Below, piece by piece: positions 34,684-47,162 of a DNA stretch of 64,000 nucleotides. The stretch spans positions 4,097,001-4,161,000 of the forward strand of contig CM070629.1 of the NCBI GenBank assembly GCA_036346255.1, given 5' to 3'. The DNA comes from Ampelocalamus luodianensis. Its lineage: Eukaryota > Streptophyta > Magnoliopsida > Poales > Poaceae. The translations under genes were made by a program, and so were the position numbers. The stretch's first letter is position 1, and each line of letters opens with the position of its first letter. Under the pieces are notes generated by a model. That model saw only the letters and a program-made list of their open reading frames with translations, was not told where the DNA came from and searched no databases.

Positions 34684-34877
34684 TCCCGGCGGAGGATGGC
34701 AGCGGCTGTCGCGGTGGCCGCCTGCGGCGGCGGCGCCACCTGCAGGTGCGTCTTGACCACGACGGTGGGGTACAGCACCGCGGACACACCCTAGAAGAGC
34801 GCCGCGCCGAGGACGAAGAACCGCGACTTGTCGAGCATCTCCCAGTTCACCTCACCTCCGCCGCCCTGCTCCTCCAT
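34684..34877 (-). pseudogene. Mitochondrial carrier (SLC25A44-like) first-exon fragment
   Basis: From the ATG at 34875-34877 the minus strand reads VNWEMLDKSRFFVLGAALF, then an in-frame TAG (34791-34793), then GVSAVLYPTVVVKTHLQVA. The P-x-x-x-x-K-T segment (PTVVVKT) is the first half of the mitochondrial carrier signature, and the context matches plant SLC25A44-type carriers. The fragment stops after about 65 codons and runs into retroelement sequence (HFLLGCGKLFKPG). It is a 5' gene remnant with a premature stop, not a working transporter. Confidence 0.75.
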
Positions 34878-35527
34878 GTCCACAACACTAAAGCTCATTC
34901 TTCCACGCTGACGCTGACGCTGTGCTCCCCAGCTCCATCTCCACATCACATACCCTCTGTGGGTGCAGGCAGGCAGCATCCGTCCACGATTCTCGTCGTC
35001 CCCCTCGGGCGACACATGTTTCCAATTCCATGGTTACGTTGCTTTCCTGTTTCTCTCTCTAGATCGATCCATCTTGGAGATCTGTGAGATGATGTGACGA
35101 CATGAGAGAGGAAAAAAGAAAGAGGGCAGTTTTCTTTGCAAGTTGGCCAAGAGAGGGTAAGTCCCGATCGGCTTTGTGTCACGGAATGTACGCCGTGGAC
35201 CTTTCTGTGCTTTTACACGTACGCCCTGCGGTCCTGGTACCTATCGGTGTTGCTTCCTTTCTTCTTCCCCTTCTGGCTTGGGGTCCTGATGTCCTATTAT
35301 TCTAGCGTTCAATGATGCGCCATGGACATGCATGTGCGTTGGATGTTGCTGCGTTGTTAGAATTGGGTTGGGCGATTTGGTCACTCGGTTCGACTTCTGG
35401 TATCTCGTCAAAGTAGTAGTAGATGGAGGTCCCTCAGGAGTTTCGGCTTCCAAGGCGTTTACATTTTTACATGGAGTGCCAGAATTGAACTTTCGTCGTC
35501 GGCTAAAAACCGAGGCTCGACGACTGT

Positions 35528-35537
35528 GGAGCTACGC
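35528..35537. repeat. Target-site duplication of the MULE (left copy)
   Basis: GGAGCTACGC, repeated exactly at 42456-42465. Block 1 has the unoccupied site CGAGCTATGCAATGG near 16434. Confidence 0.9.
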
Positions 35538-36004
35538 GAATTTTTTTAAAAAATAATATTATTTTTAAAGATTTTTACAAAAATAAATAGCCGTTTAAAA
35601 AAATTACAGAAATGTGCCTCTGTCACCGCTGAATCGCAACAGAACCTATCGCTGCTCAATCGGCGACAGGAACTGCCGCCACTCGCGGCCGGGCGACTAC
35701 CTATCGCCGCCAACTAGCGACGTGAAGTTGGGCGCTTCGCTCTCTCGCTGAATCGGCGATAGGTTTGCCGCCGCTGAATCAGCGGCGTACATTTACTATA
35801 AAATCCCAAAAATCAATCGAAATTCATTTTAATTCCGTAAAAACAAGAGAGGTTGGAGAGGAGAGAAGAAATTGCGCGAAGCCCGCCGGTTCGTGGCGGT
35901 GGAGAGAGATTGATAGAGCATCGGTTTGATCGATCATCTTGTGTTGCGTAAATTTTTCAAATCGTATGTTACGCCCAAACTTTGTAGGTTAGCAAACGAC
36001 AATA

Positions 36005-36285
36005 GCGACATAGAATTGAGTAGGTTAGATACATGTAGTCGAACTCAGAGTACATATTTTGAGTTGATTAGCGACATAGAATTGCGACTATAGCGACATA
36101 GAATTGAGTAGGTTACATAAATTTAGTCAAACTGCAAGATATATTTTGAGTTGTGTAGCGACATAGAAATGCGACAATAGCGATATAGAATCGAGTAGGT
36201 TACATAAATGTAGCCGAACTGTAGTACATATTTTGAGTTGGACATAGAATTGCGACAATAGCGACATAGAATTGAGTATGGCGCT
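36005..36285. repeat. Minisatellite of about 85 bp in the MULE
   Basis: Units headed GCGACATAGAATTGAGTAGG (or close variants) start at 36005, 36093, 36180 and 36261. Confidence 0.85.
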
Positions 36286-36579
36286 GGTTGACCGTAGTAA
36301 CATAGTTGATGCACGATACATTTTTGAATTGTGAGAAAACACGAGTAGCTGCTTAGGTCTAAAAACAATGAGAATATTTGTGCGCGTTATTAGTTGTGTT
36401 AGCGCGTCAATATCCTGTTAGTACGTTTATTAGTTGTATTAGTGCGCGTCAATATCCTGTTAGTGCCGAAACACCGCTTAACTAGAAAAGTAGCATGCCA
36501 TGTATTAAATTTGTAAAGAAAATTTGTAGTTGCTACATAGGCTATGTAAAGATGCATAGAAAAATATGAACTTTCTATC

Positions 36580-38442
36580 TTTTTGCATTTTCGTGTATGG
36601 CCGACGCGAGTGAGTGCGAGTTGGTTGACCGATGATTGACCAACACACCGTAGCCGCCTCGATCGCGTTCTCCCGAGGGCCAGCGCCGATAGAGCTTGGG
36701 GCGTTTGCCACGCACTTCATCGGGGCATGGAGGCCGGACCGAGACCGATTCCGAGGTACGTGAAGTTGTGTCCTTCATGCACTCAATGACACCGATTATT
36801 TTGCGTTGACTCGCTTGTGCTTAATCATTTGGGCGCAGTTGGGAGCGCAGCCTCCTTCCACTCGCGAGGATGGTGGAGGCGCCGTGGAGGACGATCGGAC
36901 CAGCGTCCGGTCGACGCGTCAGGCGCTTCCGCACGACCGGCCCTACCGACGGCGCCGTTGACCGGAGGCCGAGACTCACACGCCCATCTCCCGTGCGGGA
37001 GATGACGCCGACGCCGCAGATGTGAGCTACCTCACCGGGTTGCCTGCGAGGCGCCCGATGGTGGCGCACGACGTCCCCGCCACGTGGCGCACGGACCTCT
37101 TAGCCAGGTTCCGCGATATCCTGCCGCCAAGCAATAGCAGACGCCGAGTTTAACACCGCACGCCCACGCCGAAGTGGATCCGCCGCCACGTAAGTGTTTT
37201 CCTAACTATTTTCTCTCGTAATAATTCGTTTGTGAACTCTGCTGACGTTTACGTGTCTTCTTGTAGCCCGAGCGTATGGCCGCGGACGCAGCGTCCGTCA
37301 CCGTTACGAGGCACTTCGAGGCCTACCGTTGTGGTTGTTCGGGTGGGTGATGTTCCTGAGCTCCCACGACGACAGCGTGGACAAGCACTACATCCGGTAC
37401 ACGCGCAGAGGTGGCGGAGTCACCGATCGAGCGGATCCCGCAGACGCGTGGGGTCCGCCGTCGGTTGCGCGCGACGCATCACAGACCGCGCGACGCGTGC
37501 GCGCCGTTGGCGTGACGGCCCATCCTCTCGGGATGCCCGCTCCATCGCACTGTGGTCGCTGGAGCGCTTCCGGATCGGACGACCACATGTTGACTTGAGA
37601 GCGCACGGGGGCGGCTTGTACGCCCCGCAGATCGACCGACCGCCACCATGGGCACTTTGTGGTGCCGCCGACGGTTAGTTTCGTAATCATTTGTTATTTT
37701 CATTTTGCAATCGTTATTCTCGTGTGCTTAGTTTGCGGTGTTGTATTGCACAGTCACCTTCACGCCGATCACCTCGCAGGCTCCTACCCGAGTACGCGTT
37801 GCGATGTTCGATCGGTGACCGACGATCGCCGCTATCCGAACCCGCATGATGACGCATCGGGTGATTGCGCGCACTTCAACGGCTCAGCCGGTCGCGTGCA
37901 CGCAAGACTACGTCTTGTACACGCGAGTGCCTTGGTGCACGACATCTTCGTGGAGGAGTACCGATACGCTGGTCATGCGCCGCCGGTTCGCGACAGAGGT
38001 CCCACCCTTGGGGGAGGCGGTGCCGGGCACGCGTACGCCGTAAGTTCACTGTTGTATTTCGTGGTACAATACTTTTTTTATTCCGGAAAATGGGGTAACG
38101 AACTCTCTTTACCCACCGCAGTCTCCGCCACCACTATGCGACTTCCGGCAGTGGATCGACGATAAGATCCACCCCTACGACATGTGGTCGTTGCTGAGAC
38201 GAAAGAGCTGGGCCAGGGAGCACATCGAGACCCGTGAAAGGCGCCTCAAAGAGTTGAAAGCTGAGCAGGCCGAGCATGGTAGGCGGGACAAGCAGCGCGA
38301 GGAGCAGGAGCGTGAGCATGCGAGGCGACGGGAGGCCGAGAGGGAGCGAAAGAGGACCATCGCGGCGAGAGCCAAGGCGCAAGGCGAGGAGTACAACACC
38401 GAGCTGGCCCGTAAGGGTAAATGGCCACGTTCGACCCAGTAG
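36580..38442 (+). pseudogene. Plant mobile domain (PMD) gene within the MULE, degenerate
   Basis: Several plus-strand frames together resemble the plant mobile (aminotransferase-like) domain: a stretch VSYLTGLPARRPMV, then VPATWRTDLLARFRDILPP (about 37070-37130), LWLFGWVMFLSSHDDSVDKH (37329-37388) and LWSLERFRIGRPHVD (about 37550-37597). A charged coiled-coil tail (about 38180-38440) ends KGKWPRSTQ and stop. The frames are interrupted by shifts and possibly introns, so no intact product can be read. PMD proteins occur both as host MAIN/MAIL factors and inside plant transposons; the role here is unknown. Confidence 0.7.
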
Positions 38443-39092
38443 TTCTACCATATTCCTCCACCTGTCCCATGTATTTCAATTTCCCTAAAGGCATGCGTGT
38501 ACCGTGTTCGGTTTGTTGTCCTGCGTGCCATGTAATCCCCTTGTCGGATGAAATGTCGTGTGGTTATCGTTGAGTCATTTCCCAAGAGTTCTCCAACGGA
38601 GTTGTGCGAGATTCCGAACGCATTTTAGTATCGCCGCTTTGGTACGCATTTAATCATTAATCCTCAATCGCCCTCCAAAAATCTTCCAACATTGCACAAC
38701 AACAAATAGCGATCGGCGATAAGACGGTATCGCCAGATTCAATCGCGACATGAAGGTATCGCCGCTCAATCGGCGACAGGAAGGTATCGCCGATTAAACT
38801 GGCGACAGGGCCTGACCTCTACAAAATCCTCTTGCAACCGTCGAAATTCCACACAGGACCCAGTCTTACTCAACCAAAAATAGAAGGACACAACAGAGAG
38901 GAGGACGAAAAGCTAGCGGCGCTACTGCTCGCCCACCGCCCACCTCGGGTAATTTTCTTAATGTAACGGATTACATGATTCTTGATGTGCTGTTACGTAG
39001 TGAAGTCTGTTTTACATAGTTTTTTGGTGGGATATTTAGTTGCACATATGTAGTTCATCGTAAATGTTCTTCACACTGCAAAGACGTCAAAT

Positions 39093-41709
39093 ATGTCCGA
39101 CGCCGTCAATTTCAAAATTTACTACGCCGAGGGACTATTATGGAGGGTCCCGAGGAATTGATTTGAGTTATTTCCACCGCGGACGTGCCTCTACCAAGAC
39201 CGAGCAACGCATATTGGCGCCGTGATGCGGTGGTTGTTCCACACGCCCAAGTGGACCGTGATGTCTACGATCGACATTGAGTCGCCTCGCCCCGGCAGAT
39301 GCCCACGTATTGGGAGTTAGTGCAACTAAAGGGAACAAATTCATGGCGGTCGATGTACGCATGGCGAGGGAGAGGGGTGGAAATTGGTCCTTCGATCCAG
39401 CGCTTGCAAAATCCACTCCGCATCTGCGCGTAACAAGTAGGAGTTGCCGACACCGAGGAAGAAAAGGTGACTCAGCCACGCGCACACAATGGCGTAAGGG
39501 CAAGAGGTTGCCGATGTCGCCGAGTTACCTCATTCGGTGAGACAGGCAGTGGGCTTGCCGACGGGGGGAGGAGCCGAAGACCGTGGAAATGATGGAGCTC
39601 AAGACCAAGACTACATGACATTGTCCGAAGATGAAGGTTCCGATGACGACGATGATGCGACCAAAGAAAGGTTCCATCCGAGTGGAACACATACCGATTC
39701 GAGAACCTCGTCGTTAACGAAGACTCCCATGTACCATGGGAGTACGACCGAGCGAGGTCGCACCAGAGCTACGTACAAATGCAAGGAGGCCGTGCAAGAT
39801 GCGGTCAAATTCGGGCATTGTCGGTTCGACGCACATTCACCGCCGCCAAGTCTACCCCAAGATGCTACGACGTGAAGTGCGGCATTGAGGGATGCCCTTG
39901 GCGCGTGCATGCTTTTCACCAAGTGGGATACCTCACCGAAGTGCTCCATAGTGGTCCTCACACATGTGTCGTCGCCGAAGTCACCACCCCCACCGAACTC
40001 GCATCGCTTCATTGCCAATCTCATGTACGGTGAGATCGTGGACAACCTAGATTTGAGCCACGGTCCATCATTCGCCATTGAGGCAAGGTTCCAAAGACAC
40101 TATCGCCTATGCCAAGGCTTAGAGGCAAAACGAAGGCATTGGAATCAAGGTTCAGACGCTCGAGGATTCCTACCACAACCTCCCCGGGCAACTCCGAGTC
40201 ATACAAGACAGAATCCCGACACTCATGTCGACATTCAAGACGCCACGCATCCGGCGGCCTAATAAGAGGGTACTACAATGAGCATTCTTCGCGTTTGGTC
40301 CATGCATCAATGCATTCCAAGATCGTCGCCCAATCTTGTGTATCGATGACACATTCTCGATCGGCGGTACAAGGGCGAATCTCGACCGCAATAGCGACGG
40401 GACGGAAACAATCAAGTTCTTCCGTGGCATTCGCTTCTGAAAGCGAGAACACGAATAGCCGGTCGTGGTTGTTGAAGAATGTGAGGATTTACGTTATGCA
40501 GACCGCCCCAACGTATGCCTCATACATGACCGCACGCTGGCCTGCTGCGTGCAATAACACAAATACAAAGAAGGAGAGAACGCTCCACTTCCATGGCCGA
40601 TCTACGAGCGGTGGTGCATGAGGCACTTAGGTGCAAACTTCTATAAGCGCCCGCAACAAGGACTTGATGAACATGTTCAAGCGCTCAGTGCAACCGTAAC
40701 CGCAGCGTAAGTTCGACACACTGGAATATTCTCGACGACCGGACAAAAACCCACGTAGGGAGGCATCGACAAGGGCCGCCTGCGCCGACCAGGCCCCCAA
40801 GCATTGCCACGGCTACCCACGACGCTCCTAGTGTCACGAGGAAGACTGGGCACAGTCAAAAGCTTCTCGATCGGATTGAGCACGAGCCAAAGGAGAAGTG
40901 GTCGTTCCGCATGACGGGGTGGTGCTCGACACGGTATCATGACAACCAACCTAGCCGAGGTCTACAATCGGGTCATGCGCGACGCCAGTGCCTCCTTTGG
41001 TTGGTATTGTGGAGGCAATTCTCGCGGTACCACAAACTACTTTGTTAACAGATGCAAAGAATGCGTCGCTCACCATGACAATGACAGAGTACTTACTCCG
41101 CCATGATCACCTCATACATGGAGGAGAAGAGCAAGAAGGTGAGATGCACCGCATTCAAGATGGGCACGAGGAGCTTCGCTTTGAGATAATGTGCGTGGAT
41201 AAAGGCGCCGCGGGACTAACCGCGAGAGGATCACCCATGAGTGCACGCTACGCCGCGATAGCTGCGCTTGCACTTGTAACAAGCCCTTCTTCTCGCATAG
41301 GCCCCGCTCCCATGTCATGGCCGCTGCTCGACGGTGACGCAAAGATCCCGGCCGAGACTTCTCTCACTATTTCACCAAGGAGGCGGTGATGCAAACATGG
41401 AGTGGAGAGATGTATGGTTACGCCGTTGTTGGCCATTTCACCGCCATCCATCCCGGAGCAACTAACTGGGGCGCGGACATTGGTAGGTTCAAGGAAAGGT
41501 TGGCGGCGACAGTACGACGTATCGTGAACGATATGGACGAGGCGTGGTTTGACGTTGCACGAAGAAGTGCTCCATTTGCGAGAGTCCGCCACACCTTCAA
41601 GACATGCCCCACGCGAAATACTCGTGACCAAGGAGACATCGGCATTCGGGACGTCACCACGGACCTCATCCGGTGCCCGACTAGAGGCGATCCACATGGG
41701 AGACGTTGA
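39093..41709 (+). pseudogene. MURA-like transposase of the MULE, degenerate
   Basis: Pieces in order along the plus strand: an N-terminal MSDAVNFKIYYAEGLL; a zinc-binding DNA-binding region KCGIEGCPWRVHAFHQ...HSGPHTC (about 39870-39975); the catalytic-core phrase FAFGPCINAF...PILCIDDTF (about 40290-40355), where the first catalytic Asp is expected; SWIM-type CACTCNKPFFSHRPRSH (about 41262-41312), in which the third ligand of the usual CxC...CxH is Arg; and a zinc-knuckle-like HTFKTCP near 41590. Several frameshifts and stops separate them, so the element cannot make its own transposase. Confidence 0.85.
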
Positions 41710-41825
41710 CGCCGCGACCACGACAAAAATATTATTATCAATGTTGTCAATTATCATTTTAGTTAAGTGTTATGACGTTCTTCTGCAAGTTCGTAAATAT
41801 CGAGTACGAATTCCCGATCGAATGA

Positions 41826-42208
41826 CAATATCACTTATCTTCCTTTTTACGAATCGTTCATAGCTCAAACTTCCTCGCTAAATTCTCCGAAAATTAACCG
41901 TAGTAGAACAACATACGATGATGATAAAATGTTATTATGAGTCTAACAGATTTCGCATCGTTTAAAATTTATGAAAATCACAAACTGCCTAAGTGAAATA
42001 GGGAAAATAAGGGTTGGGGAATGGCAATATCACTTATCTTCCTTTTTTCGAATCGTTCATACCTCAAACGTCCTCGCTAAATTCTCCGAAAATTAACCGT
42101 AGTAGAACAACATACGATGATGATAAAATGTTATTACGAGTCCAACAGATTTCGTACCGTTTAAAATGTATGAAAATCACAAACTGCCTAAGTGAAATAG
42201 GGGAAAAT
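41826..42208. repeat. 199-bp direct duplication near the right MULE end
   Basis: CAATATCACTTATCTTCC begins both copies, at 41826 and 42025. Each runs to AACTGCCTAAGTGAAATAGG with few differences. Confidence 0.9.
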
Positions 42209-42465
42209 CAAAAACTGGCTAGGGTTGGGAATGAATCGCCAGTTCAACTGGCGATAGGTCCTGTCGCCAGTTCAACTGGCGATTCATTCCCTCAACTGGC
42301 GACAGGGCGGGGACAGGGTCCCTGTCGCCAGTTGAACCGGCGACAGGAATGAATCGCCAGTTCAACTGGCGACAGAGGCACATTTTTGTAATTTTTTTAA
42401 ACGGCTATTTATTTTTGTAAATATCTTTAAAAATAATATTATTTTAAAAAAATTCGGAGCTACGC

Positions 42466-43331
42466 AACGGTTGGCGATGTAAAACATAGCTACGCTCATA
42501 AACTTACCAAGGTTTCGGATATTTCTCTCGTCATTTCCTTCTCAATCCCCCACCCGAGACTGTGCCGCGTGCACTTTGGCCACCTAAATGCACATGTGAT
42601 ACCCGACACCGACACACACGAGTTAATTCCTTATAAACCACCCAAAGTTTACCTCAATCCTTATATATCATTTATTGTTCGACTGATCCTATATGCTAGT
42701 GACACAATAAAAGATTTCGCAAAAAATCAATAGCATATAAAAAATAATTCCATACATATAGTGTGTCGATCTGCGACCTTCTTTGGGTCCGGGCCCTGGC
42801 GCACATCCACATCCCACATAGCTCGTATACATGGCCTTAAGTATCAGGATTAACAACAAATTATCCTTGATTTCCTTTACAAGACAATGGAATGGAGTAT
42901 CTTGCCCAGGCAGTTTCTAAGTACTAGTTTCTAATATAATCAAGGAGTATGTGGTCAACCAACGGACACAGCGTGCAATGTGAGCAGAAGGTCGGCGATC
43001 CATCGAGCAGCTTGTTAGTTCGACACGTGACATGTCAATAAAGAAATTCTGTACATGTGCTAAACACAAAACAATTTGTGCTCTGCTTTCGGCACACGCA
43101 CGTACATAGAAATATAATGTATACACTGAAGCGAGCGTACACTTTTCGGTTTTTGTCGAAACAAATCTAAAAAAACTTCTTCTAAACAGACATTTGAAAG
43201 AAAAGAGATTACTGACATTGGAAAGAAAAGAGATTACTGGCACGACATCACTATGGTGAAGTACAAGACATAACTAACAAATGAACAGTCTATATGTGGC
43301 TGACACGTACGTATCCGTACGTACATGGAGC
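42466..43331. other. Block 2 segment between the two large insertions
   Basis: Matches 16440-16990 of block 1, with about 285 bases (about 42795-43080) absent from block 1. No gene. Confidence 0.6.
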
Positions 43332-44622
43332 ATTATAGTGAGTTTTTTGTCGTATTGGCAGTGTTTGCAGTCGTATTTGCGAAAATGGCTGTTGTCGCAC
43401 ATGAATTGCAGAAAATGACCGTATTGGCACTATTTGCGAAAATGGCTTGCTCGAAGTGCTCAGCCTCAACAACACCTCCGGAATTTCTGGCACCAATGCA
43501 ACGGCTCCCTCCTCGCTCAGCTATAAATATCGAACTCTCGTAATCGCTCATTGCTCATATCAATTGTATTTTCGTTCTTATTCTCGCGCTCGTCGCTGAA
43601 AACTTAGAGAATGTAGCATAATTTTTCTTTAGATTAAAGTTCGGAGTAGTCGTTACGATTGTAGCAGTTTTGATTACTTCCTGAAGGACAACTAATTCTT
43701 TGTCGGATGCCTTTGTTATTATAACCGTAGTAAGTCAGTCATAGTAATTCTTTATCTGTCTTAGTCAGCTAGTCGCAATTAATGCAACATGTATTCCATA
43801 GTAAGTCCCCCAAAATAATTTAACCGTATTTTTTACTGTTTATAATATAGTCGTAAGCACCGTATCCGTAATTTGTTAGTGCATGGTAATTTTCAGTATG
43901 AATTAGTTAGTGGTTGAAAATGAGTGAAAATTAGATAGTCATAATTAATTAATTATAATTATTTTAGTGCTAATTAACAAGTTATGATTAGTGGTAATCA
44001 GACCGATATTTAATACGTTCACTCTGCGGTACTTAGTTAACTACTCTCTCTCTGCTCTCTTCCCTTCTTTTCTCTGTGCACTCTAAGACCCTGTTTGGTA
44101 GAGCTCCAGATTCTTATTTTTCAGATTCTGCTCCTGATTCTCTGAGAATCCACTTCTCTGAGAATCTGGAGCTGTCTGTTGAAAGTGTTTGGCTGGTAGG
44201 TTGGCTCCAAAAACCATTTGAGGGAGGATTAGAGGCAAATAGACCATGTTACCCCTGGTTGTCATACTACAATTGTATTTGTGTCTTTGTTGTATATATT
44301 TGTACATAAATTATATAAATTTTTAAAAAAATTTGTTAGACCATATGAATGTATATATGTTGTATTTATACACAATATCAGGTTACATTGCATTTACACT
44401 TCATGACGAAGTACGACTATTGGCAAATAATGAATTGACACACAATCATTGATTTTGTATACGCAAATTTTGTACTGTTGACACTGCGATAGATGAAGTT
44501 AGAGATATTGCATTCATATCGTATAAGTATTCAAATGATAATTAAATATTATTACGTACATGTATTGAAATGTCAAATGATTGATAACAAAAGACCACAA
44601 AATTTAACAAGTATTGTGTTCA

Positions 44623-46014
44623 TCATCCTGATTGAGCAATTGCACTTGCAAGGTCATCACGGAATCTATCCATAGATGTAGCACTCGTTTGCGACGTTGA
44701 CGCATCCGATGCATCCTGAGAAATGATATATTTGGCATATCTTAATGGTATTGTGGGCACATAATTAGGATCCCGATCGAACCTACGAAAATGCATATCC
44801 GACGAAGCATGTTCACGTATGAAGTTGTGGATTCCCATGGTTGCTGCAACAATCATCTTTTGTTTGGACATGTGAAAGCTCGGCATCTTAAGCAGAATTC
44901 TCCATTTCATCTTTCAAACACCAAAGGTTCTCTCAATTACGTTGCGAACACTTGGGTGCAAATGGTTGAATTTCTCTTTCTCACCACTAGGAGCAACACC
45001 TCTCCGAAATTCTGGAACATGGTACCTTTGCCCCTTGTATGGCGCTAAGTACCCAGGCCTGTTTGGATAACTGGCATCAACAAGATAATATTTTCCTACA
45101 ATATAAGACGAAAAAATCATATATATCAACATGCAATGCATGAACATTACAATTAAATATATTAGTAAATGGTACAAAACAAAGACAATTACCCTGTGGA
45201 GGATGTGGAAAGACTTCCCTGTCTACATCCAATACATGATAAAGAACACTAGATCGTGCATAGCTCCTGGTTGTCCAATAGATGCGTATGTGAAGCGCAT
45301 ATCAAAATCACATACCGCCATGACATTCTGTGTTGCACTTCCTGATCTACCAATATATCTAATTAGATCTTCTGGAGCAACAGTTGCAAGAATGTGCGTA
45401 CCATCGATAGCTCCAATACAGTCTTTGAAATGTGGCCACATCCTACGATCATTTCTAATTCTACTGTGAACCGTAGAGAAGTTTGGATCCTTTGGCCTCA
45501 GAAAATCTTTAGACATTCTGACCACACACTGCAAAACCTCGTCAAACTTTCTGCTAATTGTCTCACCAGAATGCTTGAACCGATTATGTGCTCTTCGGTT
45601 AGATTCACCGCCACCACATATGTATAGAAAAAGAGCTAGTGCTTCAATTGAACTTGTGTGCGTAGTTGATTTCAAGTCATATGTACTCACCAAAAGATCA
45701 TGTAGACTGTGAAAAATTGTAACATTCATACGAAACATGTGGTAGCTTTCTCCCGGAGTAGTCAAAGTTTCTCTTACCCAGCCCATTCCACTAAGCCGTG
45801 AAGTCCTAGGCTCATTCTTGTCCAAGTAGGTGGAGTGATAATTCTCCATGATAATTGCAGTAGCAGCAAGGTGACTTGACATGTCTCGCCATAGACGCAT
45901 CATCTGCACATCACACTCATGTTCCTCATCTGCTATATTACTCCTTTCACTATCACTTTCGTAAGACGACATCTGTACATGAACATTGAAAAAACACAAC
46001 AACATAAATAGCAA
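44623..46014 (-). pseudogene. PIF/Harbinger DDE transposase, lightly broken
   Basis: The three catalytic positions are visible in GAIDGTHI, LVDASYPN and VIERTFGV (D, D, E). A conserved N-terminal region contains SRKFDEVLQCVVRM. A 97-bp intron is inferred at 45096-45192. Two lesions: a one-base shift near 45250 just after GQPGAMHD, and an in-frame TGA at 44914-44916 directly after ERTFGV, where the family has Trp. Everything else reads cleanly to IAQSG and stop, so inactivation appears recent. Transposases of this type act together with the SANT-like protein encoded next door. Confidence 0.88.
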
Positions 46015-46178
46015 TTTTAAAAAACATGAGTAGGCATTAGGTCCAAATAACAGTATATGACTAGTGAAAAAATGTCTTATAATCCAAATAAATGTCTTAC
46101 AGCCAAATAAGAGATAAATAACAATAAAGGCGAATACAAAAATATTTTCAGAATAATCATAATGTTACAATCAAATTT

Positions 46179-47162
46179 CTATTTGCCATACCGGACTTCG
46201 TACTTCCTTTTGAGCCATTCAAATCGTGTTTCACTATTGCGCAAGGTCATAAACATTTCCCTTTGCTCCTTCTTTAAGAAAATTTCAGATGCAATGAAGT
46301 GCTCATTAGTCCCATTGATAGCACCACACTCTTCAACAGAATCCATGACATCCTTGATGCTATAGACCGATTCTTGCTCTCTTTTCTGCGCAAATGCTTC
46401 AAAAGTTGCATGCGACTTCTCATTCAACTCAAGAATTCTTCTCAGTTGATCTTGCATGACCACATACCCACTCTTTGGTTTCTTCCCCTTATCATTGCTA
46501 GAACTGCAAGGTCTCTTCCCTTTCGTACCAATTGGTGACTCATCTTCACGATCACTATTATATTTATCATCATTTTCATCTTCAAGCTCTTCAATATCAA
46601 TAGCTGTCAATGTACGCACAGGACTTTGAGGCAATGTCCCCATTGCAGGAGGCCAATGATCTTCACCGGTGTTGCGAATGTCATCAAACATCTTGGACAA
46701 CAACTCCTCATTCTGAAGTCCAGCCTTCTCAAACTTGGAACATCCTTTATATTTCTGTCAATGCCAAATGTTACACGTTAAACTTTCAGTAATAATAGAG
46801 CTAGAAGTGTACATAAATGCATTTCAAAAATATATAATGAGTACTGACTTACCTTTTTTAATTTCTTCCACCGTTCGGGGGTGGCCTTTATTGTCTTCTT
46901 TTCGTGATCCCAACCTAAGCCTGTCTCCTTTGTCCTCAATTTTCTCCAAATGTTATAATCGTTCTTTAATTTATCCCATTTGTTCTTCAATTGCATCTTT
47001 TTGTATTGCAGTCCAGTCTTCTCTGCAAATTTTGCAATCACTAGAGTATACCCTGCGTTGTTCAAATGGGTATTCGGACGATTGCCTGCCTCTACTTGTT
47101 CAACAAAAAAATTCACACACTATCCTAGTGTTCTCGTCGTTCCACTCAGCGTTATCAGCCAT
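46179..47162 (-). pseudogene. Harbinger Myb/SANT-like DNA-binding protein, one frameshift
   Basis: The start MADNAEWNDENTRIVCEFF leads into a SANT/Myb-like domain (KKMQLKNKWDKLKNDYNIWR, then GWDHEKKTIKATPERWKK). An intron at 46755-46852 is inferred from GT/AG, followed by an acidic stretch and a C-terminal region with RKYEVRYGK and stop. A run of seven A (47105-47111) shifts the frame just after EFF; one base fewer would keep it open. This is the ORF1 partner usual in autonomous PIF/Harbinger elements and is thought to carry the transposase to the ends. Confidence 0.85.

Larger units (their letters stand above)
35538..42455. mobile_element. Mutator-like element (MULE), 6.9 kb
   Basis: Long terminal inverted repeats of about 85 bp begin GAATTTTTTTAAAA and run to GTGCCTCTGTC on both ends, inside an exact GGAGCTACGC duplication. 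The interior has a degenerate plant-mobile-domain gene and a degenerate MURA-like transposase, both plus strand. Subterminal arrays of CGGCGACAGG/TCGCCAGTT palindromes lie at both ends and again at 38700-38815. The uninterrupted block 1 sequence proves the insertion. Confidence 0.93.

Noticed and set aside
39611..40078. 155-codon minus-strand frame in the MULE
   Set aside because: It is antisense to the transposase remains (zinc-binding region) on the plus strand.
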